A stretch of DNA of 64,000 nucleotides from Gossypium raimondii (GCF_025698545.1 NC_068567.1:2294001-2358000), one strand, 5' to 3'. Shown: positions 1 to 11,693, counted from the stretch's first letter. A program made the numbers and translations. The notes: generated by a model not told the origin, from the letters alone.

Positions 1-1073
1 ACATTTTTTTCACATTTTCAATAGTTATATATACAATGATAAAATGATAATTTAATCTCGTGGAGTGGGCAAGGTAATAATTTACCATAATTGCTCCATA
101 CTTGCTATTTTAAAAAAAAAATCCACCTCGCCTTGCTCTACACCCACTTTTGAAAAAAAATCCTCTTTATCTGTAGTGGATTGATTCGGGATCCATAGAG
201 TGGTTCGGGTCTTACCATCCCTAGTTACACATCTATACTATTATTTTAATCTTATTGGAACCAATCTCATTGCCCAACCAAAAGGACCCAAAAGGCTTTA
301 AATGATAATAACAACAATGGTATAGATAAATGGATTTATACGTGAATGTGGTTTTTTTTAAAAGAAAACTGAAAGTGACAATATAAGTGCTATATTCCTA
401 TCTGACATAACTCATCTTGTCAATTGAGTTTTAGTTCGATTAGTATCATTGCTAATTGCAACAATCAAGAAAATGTTGGTTTAAGCACAACTAAGTAAGT
501 GTATTTTTAATCTGATTTAAGAGTTAAGGGTGAATTATGAGTAGGAGTAATGATAAGTGATAAAAGTAACATATTTTAATCTCGTTCTTAATGCGTTTTT
601 GGATGATTATTTATGCAAATTGGTAAATTTTATGCTCCTGATCCTTTAAATTAATGTTTTTATACTTAAAAGAGCATTTGGGAGCAAAAGGAGCGAAAAA
701 ACAAGTAAAAATCAGACAAATAGAGCATATTTCAAGAGCCACATAGGCTAGACACACGACCGTGTAAGCCACACAGGCTGGCACACGGCCATGTGCCACA
801 CAGGCTGGCAGACTGTGTCAATTATGCGATTTGTATCCCAAACATGCGGAAAAATGCAATTTTTATGATTTCGTGGCATTCTAAAGTCTATAAATACCAA
901 ATATAATATGAGAAGTGGGGGAGATCAGAGAGTATTGAAGGAAACAACTCGAAGAACTCTATTGAAGCCAACTTTGAAGTAGATTTCTATCAAGATTGAA
1001 GATCTTCTTTTAATTTCTTTGAAGCTTTTATGAGTTTCTTTATCTCTTATGGTTATATTGACTTTGAGATTGT
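1..1073. repeat. Duplicated repeat block with truncated gypsy-type LTR (copy A)
   Basis: This stretch is repeated with scattered differences at 33711-34790. From about 558 it looks like the 5' part of an LTR: a TG start, CACACGG-type GC-rich palindromic words at 760-800, and a TATAAATA box at 889-896 followed by a leader. The homologous copy continues past the matching point to an LTR end and PBS-like site. Here the match stops abruptly at 1073, where a different sequence starting TGTAATACCCCG begins. It is therefore a truncated, non-coding relic. The short open stretch on the minus strand at 611-799 is not conserved as a protein and is not a gene. Confidence 0.6.
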
Positions 1074-1896
1074 AATACCCCGAAAATTTCTACAGTAAGA
1101 AAGTAAGATAATATCTATGATATAGTAAAATAAGGAAATAAATTGATAAAAAGGGTAATTTTGAGATTTGATGGCATGATGTTGATGAAAGTCATATCTG
1201 ATCGACATTGGACTGATTGTGTAAAGAGACGCAGATGCTGCTACTCCCATCCTTTGCTCTTCCAAATAGACATTAGCACGTGTTGGGCTTTAGGAGCGGG
1301 TGTAAAGGGTGGACCTGTTGGTTCGGGTTTTAGTTCAGCCCGACACTTATTTTTATACTAGTTTATTTATCCTTTCAATGATAGTTTTATTAATTTCAAA
1401 AATAAGGTTGAATTAAGTAATAATATGATAAAAATAATTAAAACAATTAAAATATATGAAAGAAATGATGCCTTACAATGTGGTGTGGTTTTTAGTATTG
1501 GCAAACAATCTAAAACATTAGAAATAAATATGTGACCTTAATTAAAAAAATCAATTCTCTTATTGTAAAACATTTATAAGAATTTATTCAAGGGACAATT
1601 CTCTTATTGTAAAACATTTAAAAGAATTTATTTAAGGAAAGGATGGTATGAAATTGTGATTTCACGTTATCTCTATCCCTTCTTAATAGGAGGAGAATGA
1701 CAAATTAAATTTTTATTCCTTTGATTTGTCTGATTTCTAGCATTTTTAATTGGGTTTGAATTTTTTCAAGAATTGAGAAAAAAACTTTTGAAATTGAAAT
1801 TAGTTTTTTCAAAGAATTAAAAAATTGTTAATAATATAAGACATCTCGTCAGTCTCATTTATCTTTGATAATTTCAATTAAATCTAAAAAAATATT
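1074..1896. other. Mixed non-coding debris
   Basis: The first 100 bases resemble the tip of another LTR (TGTAATACCCCG start) that breaks off. About 1190-1260 resembles 3500-3565 (an RLP relic). About 1262-1450 is repeated at 29196-29390, downstream of the intact RLP. I see no coding potential. Confidence 0.5.
1552..1639. repeat. Two-copy 44-bp tandem repeat
   Basis: Copies at 1552-1595 and 1596-1639 both start CAATTCTCTTATTGTAAAAC and differ at only a few positions. AT-rich and non-coding. Confidence 0.8.
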
Positions 1897-2994
1897 TGTA
1901 ACACCCCTAACTCGTATCCTTCGCCGAATTAGGGTTACGAGGCATTACTGAACAAACACAACCATTTTTTTTGCAACCAAACAGATCACAACATGAAAAT
2001 TTAATTACTTTCGACTTTCCCCGATCTAATTCTGTTTTCTTCAGTTCGCGATCTAAACATATTCAAATTTAACCCTCTTATTCATCAAATCATTCAATTT
2101 TATCCAAAAACACATAAATTGGCAAATTACCATTTTGCCCTAGACATTTTACACTTTTTGCAATTTAGTCCCTATTGCGTAAAACACAAATTACACAAAA
2201 TCTCACAACACCATAGTTAGGCCGAATCTTCATTGTATTCATACAAGTCCATGTATTTCATTTATTTCCTATTTTAGTCCCTCAAAAATTTATTTTCACA
2301 ATTTAGCCCTAAATACTCAAATTCATCAAAAATCCCAAGACAAAACATGTTAATCTAAGACATATCTTCCATTATTCATCATCAAACATCACAAAACACA
2401 AATATTCATCAATGGCACATTTCAAAATCATCAACAATTCACAAAATTAATACATGGGTTCTGAAGTATTCAAAGCAACAATCTCAAAAACGTAAAAATT
2501 ATCAAAAACCGAAACAATTTCATACCTTAATCAAGCTAGCAAAGTGCCGAAACCCTAAATGCCATGGATGTTTTCTTTCTTTGCAACATTCGGCCAACAA
2601 AAGAGATGATAATGGCTTGTTTATGTTTTGTTTTATTATACTATACATTATTTATTAATTTACTTATTTAACCTTTAATAATTAATAAACAAAACATATA
2701 TAATAAGGTTATATTAGTCCTTTGCCACCCACTAACTTACATAGTGGACTATTTGCATTATAAAACCTCTAAGTTATAAAGACAACAACAATTAGGTGCT
2801 TTTTAATTAACCCCTAAATTTTCATTTTACGCGATTAAGCCCTTTTATTAAATCGGACACTTAAACGACGAAATTAAAACACGAAAATTTCACACAATCA
2901 CATACACACAAAATAATATTAATAATATTTTTTTAATTCAGATTTGTGGTCCCGAAACCACTATTCCGATTAGGGTCAAAACCGGGTTGTTACA
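1897..2994. mobile_element. Solo LTR (gypsy-type), 1098 bp
   Basis: It starts TGTAACA and ends TGTTACA, a perfect 7-bp inverted terminal repeat. It is flanked by a perfect 5-bp target duplication ATATT at 1892-1896 and 2995-2999. There is no internal domain, so this is a solo LTR left by intra-element recombination. Near its 5' end is TCGCCG..GGTTACGAGGCATTAC, a word shared with the solo LTRs at 11699 and 60940. Near its 3' end is GTGGT..CGAAACCAC, shared with the 60940 element. Orientation cannot be decided. Confidence 0.92.
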
Positions 2995-2999
2995 ATATT

Positions 3000-3787
3000 A
3001 ATGTGGAAATTTAAATATGTTTCTTTCAAAGAAATTACTAAGAAGAGGAAAACTAAACATTATATCATCAAAATTGCCACTACTTGTGCCCATCAATCCA
3101 TCTCAACTACCTAAGAAACTTGCTAAACATTGTTTTCATGGGGTAAAAAAGATTTAGACGTCATTTGCATGCAGTGCCAAATGGCTAAGACTAAGTCCAA
3201 TAATATCTCATTCCATAATTTTCTATTGATTCCATACACTTTAAGTTCATTGAAAAGTCATCAAAGTTATGAGATAATTTAGTCTTGGAGCCATCAATCT
3301 ATCTCAATCAGTTAAAAAAAATCACCACAACTCCATTTTTTTATTAATTGACTAAAATAAAATTAGTGGTACAACATTATTTTGATGCAGTAGTGATCGG
3401 GCTTAGTACAAAATTAAAAATAATGTATGGAAAGTACAAATTTGTGTATAAATAAGTTGTATGCATGGAAACAATCCTCCTTCACAGCCAGCAAACATGA
3501 AAACCATATCTGATGGACATTGTACTGATTGTGTAAAGAGACACAGCTGCTGCTGCTACTCCCATCTTTTGCTGGCATATTGGGTTTTTATTTTATCAAA
3601 CACATGTTGGGTTTCTGTACAGCCTCGAACTTATTTTGCACCAATCTGTTTCGCAGAAATTGTGTGGTCATCATAAATTTCACTCCATATCCCCATCAAT
3701 CCATCTCAAGAGCAACCCAACTACGGTTGGTCAAAATTAGAAGGGAAATTACGAAGATCATGGGTGAAATTCATTCATCTTAGAACT
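3000..3787 (+). pseudogene. LRR-RLP gene relic (promoter, start region, LRR scrap)
   Basis: This resembles the upstream regions of the two RLP genes: the TTTCCACTC..TTGTG.CCATCAATC-type block at about 3068-3107, a TATAAATAA box at 3447-3455, and an ATG in matching context at 3497. Coding similarity is then lost. At about 3700-3787 an LRR scrap (SRATQLRLVK-like, then frame-broken) follows, and it is repeated at 29882-29973. The copia element at 3788 splits this relic; its continuation resumes at 8700. It is non-functional. Confidence 0.65.
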
Positions 3788-4276
3788 TGTTGGTGCAACA
3801 ACAGAATCAAGCAGACTCAGCAAGTATCTTGTCGAGCAAGCCTCGAAACTTGCTGAGCAAACAAACAATTTCGAGTTAAAGAAAGAAGAGAATAAGCTGG
3901 GGAAATTTGAGAGAATATTGATGTACAAAACTGATTTGATTCATACAAAAAAAACAATGGCTTGAAGCCAGTACATAACTCAAGCATAAGGCTTGTCAAA
4001 ATCAACAAGTAATTACCTACCTCCACTAATTACATAGAAACTTGAAATCTTAGCTTGTAAACTTATACAAAGCGTGTTTACAAACTCATACATAAGCTAA
4101 TTACATCAATCGAAAGCTAACTTAGTTAGAAATGAACTAACACTCATTTCATCAACTAAATATAACAAAATGAACAAAATGAGCTTGCATCGCTGCCCTT
4201 GCATCTGCTCCACTTTGCTTGGTCTTCATGGCTCAGATGGAATCGAGTGTTGGCTTCATGTTGACCAACTTCAACA
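3788..4276 (-). repeat. 3' LTR of copia element 1
   Basis: 489 bp, nearly identical to 8211-8699. The differences form about six small clusters, most at CAG/CTG words. Confidence 0.95.
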
Positions 4277-4285
4277 CTCCTCCTT
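4277..4285 (-). promoter_or_regulatory. Polypurine tract of copia element 1
   Basis: Read on the minus strand this is AAGGAGGAG, directly abutting the 3' LTR. The same AAGGAGGAG abuts the 3' LTR of the second copia element at 23558-23566. This primes plus-strand DNA synthesis in LTR elements. Confidence 0.85.
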
Positions 4286-4289
4286 GGTT

Positions 4290-5842
4290 AGCATGGTGCA
4301 AACACCTAATTTTCTTCTTAAATGCTCAAACCTTGTGACATTAAGGGCTTTAGTCAAAATGTCGCAAGTGGTCCTCTGAATTGCAGTGAATTAGCTTCAC
4401 TTCGAGCTTGCTCCATTTCTCGAACAACATATAGCTTAATGCTAAAATGCTTTGTTCTTCCATGGAACATGTGATTTTTGGCAATTGCAACAAGAGATTG
4501 ATTGTCACGAAGATCTCTGTTGCTTCCCTTTGATCCATATTCAAATCACCAGATTTTCCTAAGCCAAATGGCTTGGTTGATAAGACTTGTCTGCGCCACA
4601 TACTCTGCTTCAGCAGTAGATTGTGCCACCAGACTTTGCTTCTTCGAGCTCCAGCAGAACATAGCTGAACCAAGGTTGAAAGCATACCCTGAGGTGCTTT
4701 TCATGTCATCTATCGATCCAGCCAGTCACTATCAGTGTACCCAACTAGATTTAGATTTCCTTTCTGCTTGTACCTTAAGCCATAGTCCAAAGTGCCTTTG
4801 ACATATCTGAGCACTCTCTTGGCAGCCTGGAAATGCTTCTCATTGCAACAATGCAAGAACCTTGAGAGCAATCCTACAGCATACATTATGTCTGGTCTAG
4901 TGGCAGTTAAGTATAGCAAACAACCAACTAGACTCCTGTAGGTAGTTTCACATACCTTCTCAAAGTCTCCTTGGCTCGATAGTTTTTCTCCAACAGCAAC
5001 AGGTGTTTTAGTTGGTTTGCTGTTTTGCATGGAGAACTTGGTCAGAATCTTTGTGGCAAAGCTCTTCTGACTTAAAAATATCCCATTCTGTGCTTGAGTC
5101 ACCTCCATTCCAAGAAAATAGGACATCTCCCCAAGATCAGACATTTCAAACACCTCTTGCATCTTGGTCTTGAAATTAACCAAGATCGCCGATCTCCTCC
5201 CTGTCACCAAGAGGTCATCAACATATAGGGACACAATGAGTTGTGTTTGTGTCCCTTGCTTCTTAACATACTGATGTTGGCTCACTCTTGCTTGATTGAA
5301 TCCTAGATCAGTCAAGTATCCATCGATTCTCATTGCATCAGTGCCCTTGGAGCCTGTTTTAAGCCATATAGGGCCTTCTTCAATTTGTAGACCATATGCT
5401 CTCTCCCATTGTTTCAAACCCTTGTGGTTGTTCAACATAGATGTCTTCATCTAAAAACCATTCAGAAAGGCTGATTTCACATCGAGTTGATGAATTTTCC
5501 ATTCGATTTGGGTGCTAAGGCAATCAATGATCGATGGTGTCGAGCACGCCCTTGGTGCAAAGGTCTCCGTGTAGTCCAAGCCATACCTCCGATGAACCCT
5601 TGACAACCAACCTTGCTTTCAATTTGTTCAAGGTTCCATCAAGATTCGCTTGGCTTTGTACACCCATTTCACCCCAATCACCTTCCTTTTGGTGGCCTTT
5701 CAACCAATTCCAGTGTCCGGTTCTTCTCAATCATCTTGATCTCCTCACCATTGCACGCTTCCACTCTTGCCGAGCTTCACCTCTTCAAAGTTACTTGGTT
5801 CACTATGGCTATATGAGCCCTTTGATAAATCTCGGTCATTGA
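4290..5842 (-). pseudogene. Copia pol: reverse transcriptase and RNase H, frameshifted
   Basis: The longest open part, 4710-5450, contains the RT active-site motif YVDDLL, then SYFLGMEV, the ATRPDIMYAV region and the RNase H start GYTDSDW. The remainder of RNase H, including words like SLVAIA and MFHGRTKHF, continues in other frames down to about 4290. The N-terminal RT part (KLKARLVVKG-like) lies at 5524-5730 after a frame break. Key RT aspartates are present, but the protein is not continuous. The 5474-5842 part lies in a stretch devoid of CTG, which suggests that some breaks are not ordinary decay. Confidence 0.88.
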
Positions 5843-5966
5843 TCTTGTTCCTCCGATGGTTCATCATCAATGTCCATTTCAGAACACTTTGTTCGCTCGA
5901 CTTGTTTTGTGTAAGTTCTTGAAACTTCCTCGTGTTCATGCCTTTCCGGCCCAACATGACCTTTCA

Positions 5967-6698
5967 TCAAATACCACATCCCCGCCATCGACACTTTGTT
6001 TGTTGAAGGATCCAAGATCCTATAGCCCTTCTTAACAAAGGTCTTGTAGCCCACCGTAAGACCAGTCGAGCCCTTTCGGACAATTTGTCTCTTTTAACAA
6101 GCAGTACATGTGTGTAACATATGCATCCAAAGACCTTCAGATGAGCGTTGATGGCTTGAAGCCAAACCAGCCTCGAATGGAGTCTTCGATCCAAAGCCTT
6201 GGTTGGAAGTCTATTTTGAATGTATGTTGCAAGTGTTAATCGCTTACGCCCATAGTGCTTTAGGCGATTCTTCGAATCATTAAGCACCGCCATATCCATT
6301 AAGCTCCTATTCTTCCTTTCACTTACACCATTCATTGAGGTGTATAAGTGTTGGTAAGTCGGTGTTTGATGCCCGCCTTATCACGAAGGCTTGAACCGAA
6401 ATGAGGTGTACTCAGTCCCATTATCAGACCTTATGGTCTTAAGCTTGCAGCCTGTTTCTGTCTCAGCAGCAGTTTTAAACTTCCAAAACACAGTGGCCAC
6501 TTCTGATTTCTGTTTTAAGAAGTAAAGCCAGCAATATCTAGAGAAATCATCAATAAACAGTATGAAATACCTGTTTCCACTTAGTGACTCAGTCCTCATA
6601 GGGCCACACACATCAGTGTGCACCAGTTGGAGTTTTTCAGAGGCTCTCCAGGCTTGATTCATGGGAAATGGCAATCGGCTGCTTTTCCTAGCTGACAC
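5967..6698 (-). pseudogene. Copia pol: integrase, frameshifted
   Basis: Two overlapping frames carry the retroviral-type integrase core. 6381-6698 has [18 protein letters not shown] and SDNGTEY (the two catalytic Asp regions). After a frame change, 5967-6335 has MNGVSERKNR, holding the catalytic Glu. The break between them is near 6375-6390, inside the CTG-free stretch. Known copia integrases read through this region in one frame, so this copy cannot make an intact enzyme as assembled. Confidence 0.88.
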
Positions 6699-7381
6699 AC
6701 TTCACACACATCATCATGGTCCACTGAGTTGATGAAGTTTTCAGCCAGGTCTTCTCTGACCATTCGGGCCATCGATCTGAAGTTGGCATGTCCCAGCCTT
6801 TGATGCCACAACTTAGATTCATCTGATGTGGCTGTGTAGGCAATGTCTGACTTCTTTGTCCAGTCAACCACAAAGCTCTTATCAGCCATAGGGACTGCCA
6901 TCAGTTTGGATCCACTTGGATCATTGATTTGGCACTGCTTGTCCTTGAACACCACAGAGTAACCTTTCTCTAGCAATTGAGCTATGCTGAGTAGGTTTCT
7001 GTCAATTTCAGGCACCAGGAGCACATTTGAGATCATTTTGGCACCTGTGGGAGTGCATATCAGCACATCACCTTTGCCTTCAGCTTGAATAAAGTGCCCA
7101 TTACCAATTTTGACTTTGGTTTTACAGTTTCTGTCTAAAAACTTGAAGATTGCAGCATCAGGTGTCATGTGATTGGTGCATCCACTGTCTAGGAGCCAAC
7201 CAGATGAGAGCCTTTCCTGAGCAGCTGAGCATGACACAGCAAAGACTTGCTCCTCTTGGTCACTGTCCTCCTTAGCTACTCGAGCCTCAGCTTTCATCTG
7301 TTGAGACTGGTTCTGTCTTGATTTGGTCTTGCTCTTGCAAACTCTCTCAACATGACCCTTCTTCTTACAATGCTGACACAC
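6659..7381 (-). pseudogene. Copia pol N-part: CCHC knuckle, protease, GAG-pre-integrase
   Basis: A 240-residue open frame. It begins with a CCHC knuckle (CQHCKKKGHVERVC), followed by the aspartic protease motif LDSGCTNHM, then the GAG-pre-integrase word LWHQRLGHANF and the integrase zinc region CEVCQLGKA. The frame is open, but it is separated from gag upstream by a frame break at about 7390-7460 and from the integrase core downstream by a one-frame shift near 6660. Confidence 0.88.
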
Positions 7382-7456
7382 AGCATCTGGATTGAACCAG
7401 CATTTTTCTTCGGATGACCACCCTTCTGCAGTGCTTGCAAGTTTGACCTTCTCTTC

Positions 7457-8164
7457 TCATGAGATCATTCTTTGGCTTGTCTCTCCAGGCCTTCTTGCCT
7501 TTATAGGCGATTTGTCCTTGCTCGAAAGGCACCTTCTTGATGCTCTTCCGTCTACTTGCTCTCCTCGCTCTTGAGCATATAGAGCATTGATCAACTCAGT
7601 CAGGGGAATGGTGGACAGATCCCTTGAGTCCTCGAGAGATGAGATTTTTGCCTCATACCTCTCAGGCAGAGTTGCTATTACTTTCTCCACTATCCTAGCT
7701 TCATTAAACTGCTCTCCAAGGAGCCTGATGCTATTAACCACAGCCATAATCCTGTCAGAATATTGCTTGACAGTTTCTTCTTCCTTCATCTTTAAATTCT
7801 CGAAATCTCTCCTCAAATTCAGTAACTGTTGCTGCCTTGTCCTCTCTGTCCCTTGAAACTCTTCTTGCAACTTATCCCAGGCCTGTTTTGGTGATTCACA
7901 GGCCATAATCCTTGTGAAAATCACATCTGACACTGAGTTCTGAATGCAAGACATGGCCTTGTGCCTCTTGGTCCTCTCATCAGCATGCTGCCTGATCTGA
8001 GCCACTGTTGGATTGCCTCTAAGTGGTTCTGGTTCAACATCTGAGTTGACCACCTCCCACAGATCATAAGCCTGCAGGTAAGTCTTCATTTTGACCACCC
8101 ATATGTGATAGCCTTCTCCATTGAATACTTGAGGTGCAGCTGGTGAAAAGCTTGATGAAGCCAT
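7457..8164 (-). CDS. Copia gag polyprotein N-part
   Basis: I choose the ATG at 8164 (MASSSFSPAAPQVFNGEGY), 47 bp inside the right LTR boundary, because upstream codons belong to the PBS/leader. The frame runs 235 codons and ends at 7457. It is a copia Gag with the usual N-terminal W-rich region (YHIWVVKMKTYL), a central helical UBN2/retrotran_gag region and a basic C-part. The CCHC knuckle expected next is in another frame at 7330-7381, so the Gag-Pol frame is broken between them. The native role is capsid formation for reverse transcription in the cytoplasm. Confidence 0.85.
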   Translation of the reverse strand: MASSSFSPAAPQVFNGEGYHIWVVKMKTYLQAYDLWEVVNSDVEPEPLRGNPTVAQIRQHADERTKRHKAMSCIQNSVSDVIFTRIMACESPKQAWDKLQEEFQGTERTRQQQLLNLRRDFENLKMKEEETVKQYSDRIMAVVNSIRLLGEQFNEARIVEKVIATLPERYEAKISSLEDSRDLSTIPLTELINALYAQERGEQVDGRASRRCLSSKDKSPIKARRPGETSQRMIS

Positions 8165-8194
8165 GGTTTTGTATAACAGGTCCCTTAAGAAATA

Positions 8195-8210
8195 AGCTCT
8201 AGATACCAAT
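8195..8210 (-). promoter_or_regulatory. Primer-binding site of copia element 1
   Basis: On the minus strand, directly after the 5' LTR, is ATTGGTATCTAGAGC. It is close to the initiator-Met tRNA complement TGGTATCAGAGC but with one extra base. The second element has ATTGGTATCGAGC at the same place, so both deviate exactly at the CAGAGC word. Confidence 0.8.
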
Positions 8211-8699
8211 TGTTGGTGCAACAACAGAATCAAGCAGACTCAGCAAGTATCTTGTCGAGCAAGCCTCGAAACTTGCTGAGCAAACAAACAATTTCGAGTT
8301 AAAGAAAGAAGAGAATAAGCTGGGGAAATTTGAGAGAATATTGATGTACAAAACTGATTTGATTCATACAAAAAAAACAATGGCTTGAAGCCAGTACATA
8401 ACTCAAGCATAAGGCTTGTCAAAATCAACAAGTAATTACCTACCTCCACTAATTACATAGAAACTTGAAATCTTAGCTTGTAAACTTATACAAAGCGTGT
8501 TTACGACTCATACATAAGCTAATTACATCAATCGAAGCTAACTTAGTTAGAAATGAACTAACACTCATTTCATCAACTAAATATAACAAAATGAACAAAA
8601 TGAGCTTGCATCAGCAGCCCTTGCATCTGTTCCAGCTTTGCTTGGTCTTCATGGCCTGTATGGAATCGAGTGTTGGCTTCATGCTGACCAACTTCAACA
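8211..8699 (-). repeat. 5' LTR of copia element 1
   Basis: 489 bp, the partner of 3788-4276. The element's transcription would start here and run to the left. Confidence 0.95.
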
Positions 8700-8704
8700 G
8701 AACT

Positions 8705-10160
8705 TATACGTGTTGGTTGTTAAACCTCAACAAACCAGCAAATACCATAATTTTTGTTCTTATCGTCCATTGCAGCACCTATGGGTTTCTTCATCTTTAA
8801 TTCTGGTAAAGAAGACGGGATTTTTATAGCTTCAATTGTTTTATCAAACCCATAGTCCTCATCTTTTACAATCTTCTTCACCACTCTCCCTACTTCCTTC
8901 TTTGTTTCTTCCCTTGTTTTCTTGACTCTTTTTCTCACGGTAGTTGAAACAAAATGGTAGTTTCTTTAGGAACAGAAAGGAACAAGATTTTGATACCCAA
9001 TGAAGAGAAACAAAGATGAAATCTTTCTAAGAACTATGAAAAAGAAAAAGGTTGAAAAAGGAGTCTGATCTAATGCATTTTCTTATACTTTCTTTCTAGG
9101 ATTCTAACTAGGAAGAGAGAAGCAAAATAAGTAAATGAAAAATGGGAGTGAATTTCGTTAAAAATAGTATTCAGATATAAAATAGGGTATTTTACTAAAA
9201 AAGTCCATTTCTAACTAAAATAAATTAATTAAATGTATAGAGTTTTCAAAATTTCACCATAAATATTTCTTCTCCTAAGCTGCAAAATATGTTCAGCTTT
9301 TATTGCATTACATTTTATATAATTTAAAAAAATCTAATTTATTGTTTGCTTGAAATCCAAAAATATTAAGAACTGGCCTGAAAATTAGTAGAACATAATT
9401 GAGTAATGACCGGACAATAGGAGTCATTTGCAAGTATGCATGGCAAGACTAAGTCAAAGACTCCATTTGGTAAAAACCCATGCGTACTATCGTTTCTTTG
9501 TTAGTTCTACACTAAAAACATATAATTCCTAATTAGAAAATAAAATGAGCTTTGTCTCTAAATGTGTTGTTATACACTCAATGTCGAGCTTTTCGGAGTT
9601 TTGGAGGGATTTAAATTTATTTAGATATTAGGTTCTCAATAGATTATGCTTAAAATGAATAATATAACTATAATCTAATTTATTCAAGATGATCAATTGA
9701 GTTTCATCATTCAGTTATGTTACGAACCATTAAAGGAATTATTCAATGTGTTTAGATGATTAGGGTGATACATGTACATGTATTCAAATAGGTTAGCTGA
9801 GTAGTCGATGGATCGGAAACAAAGATATTTTCAAGGCGTCTAGGCATGTATATATGCAACCCTTGAATAAAATTTTTCAAAAATTAAATTATTATTGCTC
9901 TGAAATGACTTGACCCGACTTAATCTAATTATGAATTTATTTTTGTTCATGTAAAATAAAAAGAAAGATAATAAATTTAAATAATTAAAGATAAAATAAA
10001 AATTAATTATGTAAATCACTAATAAATAGAATTTAATTTTGGACTTAAAAAACTATATGCTCATTGCATTTCAATTGGTTGGACAAACTTTGAAAGTGTA
10101 AAGGATTAAAAAGTAGGTAATATTATAAGACATTTTAACTTATCTGTGACCATCATTTTC
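8705..10160. repeat. Segmental duplicate block (partner at about 29969-31395)
   Basis: It continues the RLP relic interrupted by copia element 1: the sequence resumes with the target duplication and matches 29969 onward for about 1.4 kb with small indels. The partner lacks the copia element, so that insertion came after the duplication or in one copy only. On the minus strand at 8720-8980 a lysine/glutamate-rich stretch is open. Otherwise it is AT-rich and non-coding. Confidence 0.75.
8720..8938 (-). pseudogene. Charged open fragment, unrecognised (possible exon relic)
   Basis: A 72-residue minus-strand open stretch with a charged, probably helical segment (TREETKKEVGRVVKKIVKDE). The homologous block at 29998-30180 keeps the same frame over the charged segment (TREETKLKKELGRVVKKIVK), although indels flank it. 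This suggests a decayed exon of an unidentified gene captured in the RLP duplication unit. I do not recognise the family. Confidence 0.3.
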
Positions 10161-11693
10161 AATCAACCCAAAGTAAATTTCAGAAGAACCCCACACTGTT
10201 TATCATCAAAATTTCCACCCATAAGTCATAAGTGGTGCCCATCAATCCATCTCATGCAGTATTGATCGGGCAAACAGACTTAACTATTTTTTAAACTGTT
10301 AACATTAGTATTTTTAAATTTCTTTTTCCAAAGGTGCCTACAGCCTACATTGTTAAATTTCTTTAACAATAGTAATTTACTCTACAGTATGGACACAACT
10401 TTCAAAATACCAACGCTATGGATTCCAAGGTGCCTACTGCCTACATTGTTTTCTCCTCCACATTTCTATATCATTTCGTTGATACTGCCTTTTTTTGCTC
10501 TTCTCACATGCTTAAGATATACTGGGTTGGGGGTCTTCTAGTTGGGGTTTGAAAATTACATCTACCTAATGCTTTGATTCTAAGGGAATGGCTGCTTTTC
10601 ATTACGTCTTCTCTGCTATTCATTCCTCTCTACGTGTCCAGTAGGAAGCAAAGTTGGACTAATTCTATATCCATCTTTTTTCTAACTTTTTTTATTTCTT
10701 TATACAATACTTGACCTTCAAATATTTTACTCTACTTGTGACTTCCACTTTATCCTTGTTAATTTCCTACTTATTTTCACAATTTTTGCTTTTGATTTTG
10801 ATTTTGATTTTGCGGTTTTAAATAAAATATAAGTGGTAAGATAGGAGAATCATGAGGGCGAAGGTCAAGATACGGTACAGACTGTATAAGAAAAATCTTA
10901 TGGTTTAAACAGAGAAAAACAAAGGACAAAGCAAGAAAGGAATAAATAGAATGAATTAAAATATTTGCTGGTACTCCATTTTCTTTTTCGAGTTTAAAAT
11001 TATGGTGTTGGATAATATTTAAATTAATATATTTTGACTATAATTGGTAGCAGATATGAAAGAAAAAATTAAGACTAGGGCTAATAAAATCTCATATTAT
11101 CATTTTCCAAAATTTAAAAAAATTAAAAATTGCAAGTTAAACTAATTTAAGGATTTAATTAAAATATTTTAAAAATTTCTATACTTTTTCCTTAATTTTG
11201 TAGTTTTCCATGAGTACAAATAAGAGTTTATTCATTTTGGATCCAGGTCCCTATTGGAAAATTAAAATACTCCACCACTATTGGAACATTATTTATTTAT
11301 TAGTCCAAAATATATATAATTTCTAATTAGAAATTCTTGGAAAATTAAAATGCTCCACCACTATTGGAATATTATTCATATAGAATAAAGATGAAGAAAA
11401 AAGACCGAAACATTGAAATTAATATGACTAATAAAACCAATAAAATCTCATAATCCCAAATTAAAATTAACAAAATGACAAAAGAAAGATGTAAAGCAAA
11501 TTAAGTGTGAATGGGACATAAGACTAGGAATAAATGATTCATGCTTTATGACTAAGAGGTTTAATATATATATATAAATCTATTATATAATAAGGGTAAA
11601 GTTGACCATCAAATCACTCAAATTTGATTTCAATAACAAAAAAATTTATTCAATTTTCGACTAATCATTCAATTTTCAAAAAATACCAAATCA
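10161..11693. other. AT-rich intergenic with RLP-type upstream scrap
   Basis: About 10190-10260 carries the ATTTCCAC..GTG.CCATCAATCC block typical of RLP upstream regions in this window, with no gene behind it. The rest is AT-rich. The sequence around AATTAAAATACTCCACCACT is repeated locally (about 11258 and 11343). No gene seen. Confidence 0.5.

Larger units (their letters stand above)
3788..8699 (-). mobile_element. Full-length Ty1/copia LTR retrotransposon (element 1)
   Basis: 4912 bp, coding on the minus strand, flanked by a 5-bp target duplication GAACT at 3783-3787 and 8700-8704. Both LTRs are 489 bp (3788-4276 and 8211-8699) with TGTTG..CAACA ends. The order in element sense is LTR, PBS, gag, CCHC knuckle, protease, integrase, RT, RNase H, PPT, LTR, which is the copia order. 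Proteins resemble the TNT1-94-like type. Gag is open for over 230 codons, but pol is broken by several frameshifts, many lying where CAG or CTG would be expected. It sits in an RLP relic. It is very similar in plan and in the CCHC sequence to the element at 19119-24089. Confidence 0.95.

Noticed and set aside
5534..5842. Plus-strand open frames across copia element 1
   Set aside because: They are antisense to integrase/RT coding; no family resemblance.
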